DNA from: Bromus sterilis
Lineage: Eukaryota; Streptophyta; Magnoliopsida; Poales; Poaceae
DNA: 64,000 nt
Reading direction: 5' to 3'
Assembly: GCA_950022295.1 (NCBI GenBank)
Contig: OX465597.1
Location: 398,169,016 to 398,233,015, forward strand
The position numbers and the translations under genes were made by a program. The notes below the pieces were generated by a model that searched no databases, was not told the DNA's origin, and was given only the letters and a program-made list of their open reading frames with translations. Positions 34,223 to 47,416 of this stretch are shown here, piece by piece. Each line of letters starts with the position of its first letter. The stretch's first letter is position 1.

Positions 34223-37200
34223 TGTAAGTCCCGATATGCGGTACTATTCCAGATCTAGATGTTTCCATCCAGATCCGGGGACGAAGCACATATCGGTCCC
34301 ACCGCGACATATGACGAAGTCATATGCCCCGGATTTCCAACATGATATCACAGCATTACAGATACAAGGATACAACATCTCATACAATCGGCATACAACT
34401 GCCTTAATACAATACAACAGCGGAAGGTACATGTCTGAGTACATACTACAATCAAATGCCTACTGGCAAAGAGAAAAACATCGATCCCATAACCACACGG
34501 GTCCAGGCCCTCCGCCGGGATCCGCCTAACTAGTCGTCTTCGAGTCTCCACGTGAAACGTCGATCACCATAACTGTTGTCGATCAAGAACCCTGAAAAGA
34601 GTTTGGGGGTAGTATCATGAGTACGGAGGTACTCAGCATCCAACTGTAGTGGTCATCTGACCCAGCAAGGACTTCATCACTCGTCATTCTAGGACAACTA
34701 GTAGTTTACGGTAAGGAAGGGGTAAGTGGTGAGGTTGCTGCCGCACTAGCATTTATGAACTAGCTAACGATCTAGAGGGTAAGATAAGAAGCCAAGCATT
34801 CGATGAGGAATCGCCTCCAACAAGTCTTGCTATCAACTACTTACGCAAACATAACACCTATCCTATCCTTGTCCTCCTCTTCGCATCCCGACGAAGAAGA
34901 AGCAGTCAAGGCACACACACGTTGATCAAGTTATATTAAGATTGTCTCAGTTGTTGTTGTCTATGAACAAGGAGTAGGTCTCAAGTCGATAACCGTGGAC
35001 ACGGCTTCTCGAAAAGATTTAACCCTGCAGGGGTGTACCAACTGCCCATTACAAGGCTCCGCACGCACGCCCATCTCTCTCAGTTGCTACCCATCACAGG
35101 CAACCATTTTATGATTTAGTTCTGAGATCCGAAATGACAGGTCCCTCTAACTAACAACGAACAAATCCGGGTGGCCCCCGGTGAGTCGACATCCAACTCA
35201 AAAGCCGTCCGCGCTCTCGAATCGGCCTCTACCGTCTGGACGAGGTCGGGTTAGCTACCCAAACAGATGTGGGCATCCCCCTAGCTCCCTAGGGTGGACC
35301 AACAAGAGAAAACCATGTCCCCGATGGCCCGAGTTGTTTTAAAACTGTTGGGAGCTCACCAGTCACACACACGTTTTCAAATGGTAAATCAGCTTGGGCC
35401 ACCACTAGAAATGTTTGAAGCTAGATAGGTAAGAAAAGGGGACCCCATAAAATCCCACACGCGGTTAGGCACGCTCAGTCTTAAAACCAATACCCGGAAC
35501 TCGGATCCTAGGTGACTCGAATGGAACAAAGCGTCGGGGCGGGATAGCCTAGACCTTCCATCCTTCGTCGAATATAGTCAACATTTATAATAGTCATATC
35601 ATCAACGGCAATATAATAATGTGATATCCCAAACCAAGGAGTAACAGGGTAACATCGTAGCATCCTAAGCATGCATACTAAGCAGGGGCTGAGCAACGAG
35701 CAATAGTAACATAGCAGTACATGGTTTGTTGGGAGGGGACATGGCTGTATTGGTTTGAAAGAGGCTGAAACATGTGGTAGGATCAAACATCGAGCCTATC
35801 CTAGACTAGGATGCAAACCACTGGTTGAAATAGAATGGATCATAAGTAATGTATAGTCCTTGCCTGTTGATAAGTCGGTTCCGAAGGTGTAGTGGATCGC
35901 AAGCTCGCATCGTCTCCGAAGGTACCCGCGGAAGCACACAAGACGATAAACACTGGAAAGCAATCAACGAGCAAGCACTCTATTACTACGGGGCAACACA
36001 AGATTAAGAAGACATCACATGACACGGCAACGCGGTACGGACCTATCGTTGAGAACGGTTACTAACAGTTTAAGTGGGGTATCGAAAACACACGACGAAT
36101 ACCGCACGTTTACGGTGGTTCAAGTTGTTTAGCTACAGGTGATCAACCAACGGTTATTAACATGGCAACTCAAGCAAGCATGGAATAGCACACAAACATG
36201 GCAAGAGGTGAAGCACAGAGTAAACTATCTAATCTAGTCATTTTAAGTGGGGGTAAAACCTATGCATGCCAACTATTGCGGACCCCACGATATTTATTGC
36301 ATTTGGTACAGTTTTACTCTAACCAATATTTTATTATTTTTATTAGCAAGCAAGAGCAGCATAAACAAAATCTACATGCAATTCTAGTCAAGTTACATAT
36401 AGAGAACATTTTAAACAGAGCAACGGTTAAAAAGTTATTAAAGAAACAATTTACGGTGGCAAGGGTTGTAATTAGCAGTCAAACAGCATGTAAACAAATT
36501 CAAACATGGCAACAAAGCACATTTTATTAATCTACACAGAAAACTAAGCAACTTTCATGTTTAAAATGTCGCGATCGGAGCTACCGGTGAAAAGATACGG
36601 GCACCGCAAAAATTAACAATACAATCTGCAATTAAATAAACTAGAAAAGTTAAAAAAACAGCTAACAGGCCGAAACTAGTGCTATTGGGCCCAACAGTGC
36701 AGCAGCAGGAATAAAAATAAAAAAAGGGGGCGTCTCACCCCAGTTGGGCTTCGGCCCAAGTTGGCCTGGGGGCGGTTGGGCCCGCTGGAGAGGTGGCCCG
36801 TGAGGCGCCTGGGCTGGGAGGCCTGGGCCGGCCCACGATGGCGCTGGCTGGCCGGCTCCTCGATCCAGATTGGATCGGGACCGAACCCGATGGCGGACGC
36901 CGACGAGGGAAGGGCAACGGCGGGGCGGTCGAGGCTGGCGAGGCCGGCCGACGTGGAGGGGCGGTGGGGCGGCGGCCCGGTCGTGGTCGCTGAAGGAGGC
37001 GGCAGCTGCTTGGACGCGAAGGCCGGCGGGCTTCTGCTCGGGCAGCCGAGCTGCTCCAATGGTGGTGGCGGCCGGCGCGAGCTCCTGGTGTCCTGGGCGA
37101 GAGAGGCGAGGGAACGGTGAGGAGGAGAGGCAAGGGAGAAGGGAGAGCGGCCGGAGCAACCTGGGCGCGGCGACGGCGCTTGCCGTGGTCGCCGGAGTCG

Positions 37201-37899
37201 CGGCGGCGGCCGGCGTGGAGGCTACGGGCGGTGCGCGTGGAGGTCGGAGGAGAGAGGAGGTGGGGCTGTGGGCACGTTCTGGCCGTCAGATCGGCCGATC
37301 TGACGGTCCAGATCGTTGGGGAGCTAGGGTTTGCTGGAATTGGGGCAAAACTGCGAAAATTGGGGCAAAACTCAGATCTGGGGCTGCCTAAGTGCTTAGG
37401 GAAACCCTAAGTGGTGGGGTTGTCTATATATAGCCCAGGAGGCTGGCAGTTTGCAAAAACATCCCCGGTTTTTCTCTCGCGCGCGCGGTGCTCACGTTTC
37501 TGACCGCCGGGGGTCCGCAGTACCTCCGATTCGGGTAAAACTTCGAACTGCGTGATTAGCGCGTCGAGCCAGCGGCGTTCACCTCGCGTTGGAATCGTTC
37601 TGAGAACATTTTCCGGCACGCTATAAAAATAACCCTTTTAATTATTAAACGGGGTTTTCGTTCCGTCGGTTGCGGCTGGTCTCGTGCGGTTTTCGCGACG
37701 GTGATCGGGCGAAACCCGGTGTCGCAAAGGTCGAGTGTCAGGGTGGCAAGGGTCGGTCTCCGTCCGGTACGAGATAAGAGGGGGTAAAATAATAGCCGAT
37801 CGATAAGTCGGGGATGCAAACACCGCAAACAAATCAGACAATCAAAAAATTCACAAAAAAACATTTTTTTTTAATTTTTGTGAAATCTGGGCTGTTACA
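34223..37899 (-). mobile_element. Solo LTR-C (-) inserted in LTR-C (+)
   Basis: 3677 bp. On the minus strand it starts TGTAACAGCCCAGATTTC at 37899 and ends CGGGACTTACA at 34223. Perfect duplication CTGGC at 34218-34222 and 37900-37904. It is shorter than the host copy and differs in the GC-rich middle, so it is a different subfamily member. Frames up to 173 codons in 36660-37410 lie in this GC-rich middle and match nothing. Confidence 0.92.
37423..37431 (-). promoter_or_regulatory. TATA box of LTR-C (-)
   Basis: The minus strand reads TATATATAG followed, after a short gap, by TTAGGGTTTCCC, mirroring 33706-33714. It lies about 470 bp from the LTR start. Confidence 0.6.
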
Positions 37900-37904
37900 C
37901 TGGC

Positions 37905-38484
37905 ACCACCGCCCATCCTGGCCTGGACCGCGCCATTCCCCGCCTCAAGCCATCCTCGCGGAGCTCGCCGGCCAGCGAGATCCGCCGCCGCGATGGGCCG
38001 GCCTGGCTCCAGCGGCCCACCGGCGCGCTCCCTGCCGCGGCCCAGCCTTCTCTCAAGCGCCAGGCCGCCCCTCGGCCCTCCGTTTTTTCTTCTCTTTTAT
38101 GTTTTTTTCCTTTTATCAATTTTTGCTTAGTCTGAGGTATTTGTTGATGTATTCAGTTTTGCGTAGTAATTTGCGATTAAACCGTAGCTCGGATCACGTT
38201 GCGCCCAAAATGTTTATTGTTCAGTTTTGTGTGTACTCCAATCCATCTTTTGTGAGCATTTTGTTTTGAGGTCATCTTGATTGTGTAATTGTTGGTCAAA
38301 TAGGGCCACCCATTGTTAATTGCAAACTGCTGTTAACTGCTGCTGAAAACTGTTGCTTGATTGTAACTTCGGGTGATGGTTGCGTCGCAACCGTTCATCG
38401 GAATTGAGTGATTATTGTTGCATACTGTTAAGCATCATGTCTACTTCCATTATGTGTATTGCATTGTCATGTTTACATTCCTGG
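37905..38484 (+). repeat. Solo LTR-C (+), middle segment
   Basis: Continuation of the host LTR: a GC-rich part to about 38085, then T-rich transcribed-region-like DNA. It ends with CCTGG (38480-38484), duplicated at 52974-52978. Confidence 0.85.
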
Positions 38485-38660
38485 TGTCGGGACCCGGGGT
38501 TAGCGTATGCAAGTCCCGCTACGACATAGTCATATGAAGAGCCGAGAACCGTACCCACTTGTCTAAACAGACAAAGCCAAGCACAGAACGTTCTCGGAAA
38601 GCATCGTACGTGAGGGGCATCCCAACCAGGCCGGATGATCAACTGAGATGGGTCCTCAAA

Positions 38661-41600
38661 TGTCAGAACCCTCTGTTAGCTAATGTGCTAGGGTTAGCAA
38701 GTCACTTGCATCATGTTAAAATTTCAAAAGAAATCTTTGAAATCAAAATCAAAAGCAAAATGGGAGAAGAAACCCCCCCAGATGAATTAATTCAAAAGGC
38801 CAGATAAAAATCTTCTCCAAAAATTCATGTTAGATTTTTGAAAAGTCTTATAAATGAGTGTGATCACATATCAAGTGATGTGGGACCCACCCCATGCTCA
38901 TAGATTTTTCAAATATTCAAACAATGCCTTGGAATTAATTAAAAACCCCTATTTGAGTTAAGATTCAAATTAATTGAATTTTAAAAATGTTGAAACTTTA
39001 CAAGTGGCTAGCCTAGTATTTTGTGATGCCACATAAAAAGTTTCAGCATTTAATAAAATGCCTAGCTATTTAATTAGCCCAGCAAAACAAATGACAGAAA
39101 AGAAAACAGAAAAGAAAAAGGGAAAAGGGGCTCGCAGGCAAAAAGGCCCAACTTACCGAGGCAGCCCAGCCCAGGGGCAAGCCCGTCTTCTTCCTCGCGC
39201 CAGCCAGGCTGCTGCCGCCGTGGCGAGCATGCCGGCGACGCCTGGCCACCTCCTGCTTCCCCCGCGCCACATCTTCATGCCTGGAGACGCCCAGGAGCTT
39301 CCCTGTTCCTTTCCCCCTCTCCACGAACCCCCTCCCCGTCTCCCTCACTCGATTTCGTCGGCGCCCGAAGCTTCTGGCTCCCAGGGTCGCCGCCATGATC
39401 GACGTCGAGGAGGCTCCAGTGCTCCTCCGTCTCGTCCGTGACGTCCGTTGCATTCCTAGTGCTCCCAGGGTCACCTACCAGTAGCGCAAGCCCAAGCTCT
39501 CCTCTCACAGACACCTCTCCGTCGAGCCCGTGGCTCCGGCCGCCGCCACCTTTGAAGACGCCGTCGTCCTGGTCACCCCCGAGGCCGCCCGCGTGCACCA
39601 GACGACGCGCGAGAGCACGGGCTACGTTCCCGTGGTCTCAGCGCATCGAATGATGCACGGGAGCTGCGGATCCGAGCAGCGCCGCCGCGTACAGGACCGC
39701 CGGCGGCTAGCCGCCGGTCTGTCAGGTTAAACCCCCCCCCCCCCCGGGTTAATTAACCTTAATCCCTTCCTGGTGTCACTGACAGTGGGCCCAAGGCCAC
39801 TAATTAATCCCCCTGGTTAGTTTAACTAACCGGGTAATTTAACCCTCCCACGAACATCCCGGCCCCACTGGTCAGTCCCCTGCTGACGCCATGCTGGCGC
39901 AGTGCTGACGCAATAAAGACTTTTCCAGAAATTGAAATGAATGAAAGAATTCCAGAAAATCCAGAAAATAGCCCAAACTTTGGAAATTCATAGAAAATTC
40001 ATATCAACTCCAAATTGGACAAATAATATATGAAAAATGATCAGGAGAAAATAAGCTATCCAAATATCCAACTTTCAACTTTTTTGAGTTGATTTTAAAT
40101 TGGGATCAGTAGCATTTGCTATTTGATTTAAATGGAATTAAATCAAATTCAATTCAAAAGTGTTTGCAACTTGAACCATGGCAACATGCTACATTTCACT
40201 TACACATCAGAGGCATATCATACACATTTTTAAAATGATTCAAATTGATCAATCAATGTCACATGTAACTTCTCTAAGTTCGAATTCAAATTGGAGTTTG
40301 AATTTTCAATTCAATTTGCAATATACTCCATTTAAATGGAATTGCTTCACACATCAAAGCATATACATCAAGTTTCAACCTTCCATCATGTGATTGTGCA
40401 TTGTATTTACTTTGCTACCTTGTTTGTTGTTTGTCGAGTAGAGGTGGAACCGGAGCAGGAGGCTGCCCCCTTCGTTGAAGACCCCGAACCCGAACCTTGT
40501 CAGCAAGTCAAGCAAACCCCCATTGATCATGTCGATAAAATCCCACTTCCCTCTCATGTCTCGCTTATGCATTGTTTAGGATGATTACCATGATGCGTTT
40601 GTACCGCATAAATGAACCCATTCCTTTGCATGACCTATCATTTTGTCACAGTAGTAAGCAAACCACAATCCTAGCAAATGTAGGAGTTGATTGATATCAT
40701 GTGGCCCCTGCAATTGTTACTGCTTATTGCACGCTTAGAGTGATACCATGATGATACTGTTATGTGAGTCGGGATGGTAGTGATCATGATGATGATGGTA
40801 GAAAAGTGTTGGTGAATCTACCCTAATACAAGGTGAACGATGAGAGGTTGTGTAGGAGTACACGATGGGTTGTCTCGTTGAACACCGCCCTAAGTCCGAG
40901 TTCTTATGTGGTGATCCAAGATGAAGAGTACAACCACACATTGGGATCACTGACCCCTCTCAGCTTACTAACTCATCCCTTTCGATGTCCAGATGTCGCA
41001 ATAGTTCGGAGTTCTGGTAGGTCTATGGCCTGGATGCTAAGTGAGAGAACGGCTCATCCGAGACCGGCTTATGCACCACGCACACATCACTTGGGTCCAC
41101 TTCGGTAAACCGGCCGGGTTCACGATAGTGGTAGCCAACCCAATTAGGCGTCTTTCTCGGACTAGATCGGCTATGAGGTAACAGTTGTGGTGAGCATCCT
41201 CGCTGGCACCCCTTGAATGGTGTCGAGATCAAAGGCGGTAAATGATGATCATGTGTGTGTAGCGGTACACCCCTGCAGGGTTAACAAAACTATTCGAATA
41301 GCCGCGTCCGCGGTTATGGACTGCTTGGAAAGCTTAGCTTGATTATTAGACAACTTGAACTGGATACTTCTAAAACACACCAAGATAAGTGTGAGTGCTA
41401 TGGCGTGCTTTCTCGTGGGGAAGTCGAGGAAGGCACCATAGTGGTGTAATTGGTTGGAGAAAGTAGTGGACTCGTGTACGCTTCTTACCTCAAATTCTGG
41501 TACTCGTAGTTCAGGATTAGCCAAGTCAAAGCTGGCACTTCTGCAAGTGAAACCCCACCTCCCTTTACCTTGATACATGTGCATGAGTAGTTTAGCTCCT

Positions 41601-42435
41601 ATGTAAGTCTTGCTGAGTACGACTTTGTACTCACGTTTGCTTAATCTATGTTTTAGATGAACCCACTGAATCCGAAGGTGGCTTCTTCATCGAGCTGGAC
41701 GACTGAAGATCAAGCTAGTCTAGTCCCAGTCAGACGATTGGTTCCCTCGTGGAGGGCATGTGTTTAAATAAGGCTTCTTAAGCCATTTGTTAAACTTTTC
41801 TGTACTCAGACATACTTTTCTTCCGCTTGTTGTTGTAATGTTGGATCACATGTTTGTGATCTCTGTGTGCACTCTATAAGAGTTATCAATAAAAATGTAT
41901 ACTTTGTAGGGAATTGCAATGATACCTACTGTTCATACAAGGCATGTGTGCTGCGTGTATGTTTATAACATGCATGTCTTTGTATGGGTTTTTGAGACCT
42001 TAGTTGTGATCTGGCTGGAGGTCTTTCATACACCAAGTGGCCCTTAGATGTGCGCAGCTTGGGGCATCGCGATGCGATTGTTCGAGACTCTGTCTCGTGC
42101 ACACTTTGTGGTATGATCGAGCCCGCCCTAGACCCCGACTAAGTGATCGGGCTGGAGTAAGTCTATGTAAGAGTTATGAGATAGTCGATAGTATGGTTGA
42201 GGCGACTTGTCTTTGAATATGGGAGTTCACCACCCATATCATTAGACTTGTGTGAGGACGATGAGGACCCATCTCAGTTGATCATCCGGCCTGGATGGGA
42301 TGCCCCTCACGTACGATGCTCTCCGAGAACGTTCTGTGCTTGGCCTTGTCTGCTTAGACAAGTGGGTACGGTTCTCGGCTCTCCATATTACTATGTCTTA
42401 ACTGGACTTGCATACGCTAACCCCGGGTCCCGACA
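38661..42435 (+). repeat. 5' LTR of LTR-A element
   Basis: 3775 bp, TGTCAGAACCC... to ...GGGTCCCGACA. Compared with the 3' LTR it lacks about 285 bp near 39374 and keeps about 55 bp near 39045-39100 that the 3' LTR lacks. A poly-C run lies at 39731-39744. Confidence 0.92.
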
Positions 42436-42439
42436 GACT

Positions 42440-42451
42440 TGGTATCAGAGC
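42440..42451 (+). other. Primer binding site, initiator Met-tRNA type
   Basis: TGGTATCAGAGC, four bases after the LTR end at 42435. Same primer type as the LTR-B element. Confidence 0.92.
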
Positions 42452-42857
42452 AGGACTGACTGTAGGACTAGCAGCCTTGGCCGAAGTCGAGTCTAGCCTT
42501 CTATAGTTATATAGTTACTCTGGGTATATAAGGGAACAACGTAAGGCTTGTTTTTTCTCCTTACCCCCTTTGTTCTGAGTTCTGAGTCACCCTCATCTTA
42601 TTCTACGGGAAGATAGGACTAGGCTCTCCTCTGTCTGATTAGAACATCTCGTTGTTTGCTTCCTAGTAGCCGTAGGAAAGTTGTGATCGGTTTGTTAGGG
42701 TGGTTATGCTTCCTGATTTCTTACATCGTATGTAAGTGTTGTTTCCATGTTGTAAGAAATTGTCTTTTTCTTGCAATTACAGCCGTTATGTTGTCCGAGT
42801 CATTCCAGGTTTTTCTCATAATCTGATGCATTTGCAAACTCCTTCTTTCTGTTTCAG

Positions 42858-43586
42858 ATGGCAGATCTTCCCCCTCGGCAGATTGTTCATTTGACCAGGT
42901 GCCTCGGTGTGCGTGGCCATCCCGCCACGTTGATCGAGATGATGTCCTATGTGGGATATCGATGGTATCCTGAGTATACCGTTGAGGAGCAGTTCCTTGA
43001 CTTCAACCAGACCCAGTTCCACTGCATTATCCGGATCTATCCACACCACGTTGGAGTCACTCAGCCTATCCACTTTGGACATGGCATTGGCATTACCGAG
43101 AACATGGCTGTGCAGGATGCTGCATACTCATGTATTACACTGCTGAGAGAGGAGCACACTATGCTGAGAGACCTCATTCCGCTATATCCCTGCTGCACTT
43201 CCAGGAGAAGAGGGATATTACACCGGACTCTACTCAGATCACTCTGCAGAAGATCCAGCACTTCATATGACTGCTAGGTTTGCTAGTGATCGAGATCGTG
43301 ATGCACGCGCTCTCCGTTTCGAGCTTCACGCCACCCGTGTTCGTCTGTATCGAGCACTGACCCTTTTGGCACCCTTCGTGAGCGTTGGATCAGTTGAGTA
43401 TGATGTTATCTACCCTGTGAGGACTCAGATGCCTTCTCGAGTTGCTTGGCCCGAGATTGGAGCCATTTTTCCACCCCGTGGTCCTTTGCTTCCACCCTAC
43501 GTTGGACCTAGGCCCCATCCTTGCCCAAATGGATATCAGGGTCCACAGGCCTCCGTGTTTTCCGATGGTCACCTTCAGCTACCCCA
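42858..43586 (+). pseudogene. Gag-like retrotransposon ORF, frameshifted and fused to LTR
   Basis: The first frame (ATG at 42858) runs 139 codons and includes PPRQIVHLTRCLGVRGHPAT, YVGYRWYPEYTVEEQFLDF and IRIYPHHVG; it then reads into a stop at 43275-43277. From about 43163 the family-like sequence continues in the next frame (RYIPAALPGEEGYYTGLYSD, then ALRFELHATRVRLYRALT and PRPHPCPNGYQGPQAS), so one small indel splits one coding region. The frame ends by running into LTR sequence at 43587. I remember similar hypothetical proteins encoded by wheat LTR elements but cannot name a domain; no zinc knuckle or protease motif is present. The likely role is a capsid-like or accessory protein of the LTR-A family. 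Confidence 0.6.
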
Positions 43587-46500
43587 TAAAAGATTAAATG
43601 AGTGTGATCACATATCAAGTGATGTGGGACCCACCCCATGCTCATAGATTTTTCAAATATTCAAACAGTGCCTTGGAATTAATTAAAAACCCCTATTTGA
43701 GTTAAGATTCAAATTAATTGAATTTTAAAAATGTTGAAACTTTACAAGTGGCTAGCCTAGTATTTTGTGATGCCACATAAAAAGTTTCAACAGAAAAGAA
43801 AAAGGGAAAAGGGGCTCGCAGGCAAAAGGGCCCAACTTACCGAGGCAGCCCAGCCCAGGGGCAAGCCCGTCTTCTTCCTCGCGCCAGCCAGGCTGCTGCC
43901 GCCGTGGCGAGCATGCCGGCGACGCCTGGCCACCTCCTGCTTCCCCCGCGCCACATCTTCACGCCTGGAGACGCCCAGGAGCTTCCCTGTTCCTTTCCCC
44001 CTGTCCACGAACCCCCTCCCCGTCTCCCTCGCTCGATTTCGTCGGCGCCCGAAGCTTCACCGGAGCGCACCGCCGTGGACGACGTGGCCACCGTGCCCTA
44101 GAGCTCCAACCCGCAAGTCCAACGTGTTCCTCGTCCTCGACTTCGTCTTCTCGCAGAAGCTGGAACTCCAATTCGGACCAGACGCGACGCCAGGCTCCTC
44201 GGATCATCGTTGGACCCGCAAGCAATCTCCGTCGAATTCTCCGTCGCCGTGACCTCCCCGCCTCCAACGACCACCTCGTCGTGTTCCTTGAGCTCTGGTG
44301 AGTGTTTCCCCCAAGCTCCCGTCACCCCTCTCGCTCTCTAGCTCGATTCGCCATGAAAGCCGAGGAGCACCGCCGCCATGATCGACGTCGAGGAGGCTCC
44401 AGTGCTCCTCCGTCTCGTCCGTGACGTCCGTTGCATTCCTAGTGCTCCCAGGGTCACCTAGCAGTGCGCAAGCCCAAGCTCTCCCCTCACAGACACCTCT
44501 CCGTCGATCCCGTGGCTCCGGTAGCCGCCACCTTTGAAGACGTCGTCGTCCTGGTCACCCCCGAGGCCGCGCCCGTGCACCAGACGACACACGAGAGCAC
44601 GGGCTACGTTCCCGTGGTCTCAGCGCATCGAATGATGCACGGGAGCTGCGGATCCGAGCAGCGCCGCCGCGTACAGGAACACCAGCGGCTAGCCGCCGGT
44701 CTATCAGGTTAAACCCCCCCAGGTTAATTAACCTTAATCCCTCCCTGGTGTCACTGACAGTGGGCCCAAGGCCACTAATTAATCCCCCTGGTTAGTTTAA
44801 CTAACCGGGTAATTTAACCCTCCTACTGACACCCCGTCCCCACTGGTCAGTCCCCTGCTGACGCCATGCTGGCGCAGTGCTGACGCAATAAAGACTTTTC
44901 CAGAAATTGAAATGAATTAAAGAATTCCAGAAAATCCAGAAAATATCCCAAACTTTGGAAATTCATAGAAAATACATATCAACTCCAAATTGGACAAATA
45001 ATATATGAAAAATGATCAGGAGAAAATAAGCTATCAAAATATCCAAATTTAAACTTTGTTTGAGTTGATTTTAAATTGGGATCAGTAGCATTTGCTATTT
45101 GATTTAAATGGAATTAAATCAAATTCAATTCAAAAGTTTTTGCAACTTGAACCATGGCAACATGCTACATTTCACTTACACATCAGAGGCATATCATACA
45201 CATTTCCAAAATGATTCAAATTGATCAATCAATGTCACATGTAACTTGTCTAAGTTCGAATTCAAATTGGAGTTTGCATTTGCAATTCAATTTGCAATAT
45301 ACTCCATTTAAATGGAATTGCTTCACACATCAAAGCATATACATCAAGTTTCAACCTTCCATCATGTGATTTGTGCATTGTATTTACTTTGCTACCTTGT
45401 TTGTTGTTTGTCGAGTAGAGGTGGAACCGGAGCAGGAGGCTGCCCCCTTCATTGAAGACCCCGAACCCGAACCTCGTCAGCAAGGCAAGAAAACCCCCAT
45501 TGATCATGTCGATAAAATCCCACTTCCCTCTCATGTCTCGCTTATGCATTGTTTAGGATGATTACCATGATGCGTTTCTACCGCATAGATGAACCCATTC
45601 CTTTGCATGACCTATCATTTTGCCACAGTAGTAAGCAAACCACAATCCTAACAAATGTAGGAGTTGATTAATATCATGTGGCCCCTGCAATTGTTACTGC
45701 TTATTTCATGCTTAGAGTGATACCATGATGATACTGTTATGTGAGTCGGGATGGTAGTGATCATGATGATGATGGTAGAAAAGTGTTGGTGAACCTACCC
45801 TAATACAAGGTGAACGATGAGAGGCTGTGTAGGAGTACACGGTGGGTTGTCTCGTTGAACACCGCCCTAAGTCCGAGTTCTTGTGTGGTGATCCAAGATG
45901 AAGAGTACAACCACACATTGGGCTCACTGACCCCTCTCAACCTATTAACTCATCCCTTTCGATGTCCAGATGTCGCAATAGTTCGGAGTTCTGGTAGGTC
46001 TGTGGCCTGGATGCTAAGTGAGAGAACGGCTCATCCGAGACTGGCTTATGCACCACGCACACATCACTTAGGTCCACTTCGGTAAACCGGCCGGGTTCAC
46101 GATAGTGGTAGCCAACCCAAGTAGGCGGCTTTCTCGGACTAGATCGGCTATGACGTAACAGTTGTGGTGAGCATCCTCGCTGGCACCCCTTGAATGGTGT
46201 GGAGATCAAAGGCGGTAAATGATGATCATGTGTCTGTAGGGGTACACCCCTGCAGGGTTAACAAAACTATTCGAATAGCCGCGTCCGCGGTTAAGGACTG
46301 CTTGGAAAGCTTAGCTTGATTATTAGACAACTTGAACTGGATACTTCTAAAACACACCAAGATAAGTGTGAGTGCTATGGCGTGCTTTCTCGTGGGGAAG
46401 TCGAGGAAGGCACCATAGTGGTGTAATTGGTTGGAGAAAGTAGTGGACTCGTGTACGCTTCTTACCTCAAAGTCTGGTACTCGTAGTTCAGGATTAGCCA

Positions 46501-47411
46501 AGTCAAAGCTGGCACTTCTGCAAGTGAAACCCCACCTCCCTTTACCTTGATACATGTGCATGATTAGTTTAGCTCCTATGAAAGTCTTGCTGAGTACGAC
46601 TTTGTACTCACGTTTGCTTAATCTATGTTTTAGATGAACCCACTGACTCCGAAGGTGGCTTCTTCATCGAGCTGGACGACTGAAGATCAAGCTAGTCTAG
46701 TCCCAGTCAGACGACTGGTTCCCTCGTGGAGGGCATGTGTTTAAATAAGGCTTCTTAAGCCATTTGTTAAACTTGTCTATACTCAGACATACTTTGCTTC
46801 CGCTTGTTGTTGTAATGTTGGATCACATGTTTGTGATCTCTGTGTGCACTCTATAAGAGTTATCAATAAAAATGTATACTTTGTAGAGAATTGCAATGAT
46901 ACCTACTGTTCATACAAGGCGTGTGTGCTGCGCGATGTTTATAACATGCATGTCTTTGTATGGGTTTTCGAGACCTTAGTTGTGATCTGGCTGGCGGTCT
47001 TTCATACACCAAGTGGCCCTTAGATGTGCGCAGCTTGGGGCATCGCGATGCGATTGTTCGAGACTATGTCTCGTGCACACTTTGTGGTATGATCGAGCCC
47101 GCCCTAGACCCCGACTAAGTGATCGGGCTGGAGTAAGTCTATGTAAGAGTTATGAGATAGTCGATAGTATGGTTGAGGCGACTTGTCTTTGAATATGGGA
47201 GTTCACCACCCATATCATTAGACTTGTGTGCGGACGATGAGGACCCATCTCAGTTGATCATCCAGCCTGGATGGGATGCCCCTCACGTACGATGCTCTCC
47301 GAGAACGTTCTGTGCTTGGCCTTGTCTGCTTAGACAAGTGGGTACGATTCTCGGCTCTCCATATGACTATGTCTTAACTGGACTTGCATACGCTAACCCC
47401 GGGTCCCGACA
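43587..47411 (+). repeat. 3' LTR of LTR-A element, start missing
   Basis: Begins at TAAAAGATTAAATGAGTGTG, equivalent to about 38848 in the 5' LTR, directly after gag-like sequence. It keeps a GC-rich segment (about 44056-44340) that the 5' LTR has lost. Ends GGGTCCCGACA at 47411. Confidence 0.92.
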
Positions 47412-47416
47412 TCAAA

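Larger units (their letters stand above)
38661..47411 (+). mobile_element. LTR-A element (+), internally deleted, with both LTRs
   Basis: Flanked by perfect TCAAA duplications (38656-38660 and 47412-47416) within the solo LTR-A (-). Order: 5' LTR 38661-42435, primer site, 1.15 kb of internal DNA with a gag-like frame, then a 3' LTR that lacks about its first 187 bases (43587-47411). The polypurine tract and pol region are gone. Because the outer ends and target duplication are intact, the deletion arose during or after insertion. The two LTRs differ mainly by a few indels, so the insertion looks fairly young. Confidence 0.92.

Noticed and set aside
36662..37410. Frames of 119-173 codons on both strands.
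   Set aside because: GC-rich middle of the solo LTR-C; compositional, low complexity, no family motif.
38485..38655. Apparent independent truncated LTR-A end.
   Set aside because: TCAAA duplications show it is continuous with 47417 onward; it is the end of the solo LTR-A (-) split by the nested element.
42197..42496. 99-codon plus-strand frame across the LTR-A end.
   Set aside because: It spans the LTR boundary and primer site, and the same frame occurs at 3563-3829 and 47173-47514 only because those are LTR copies.
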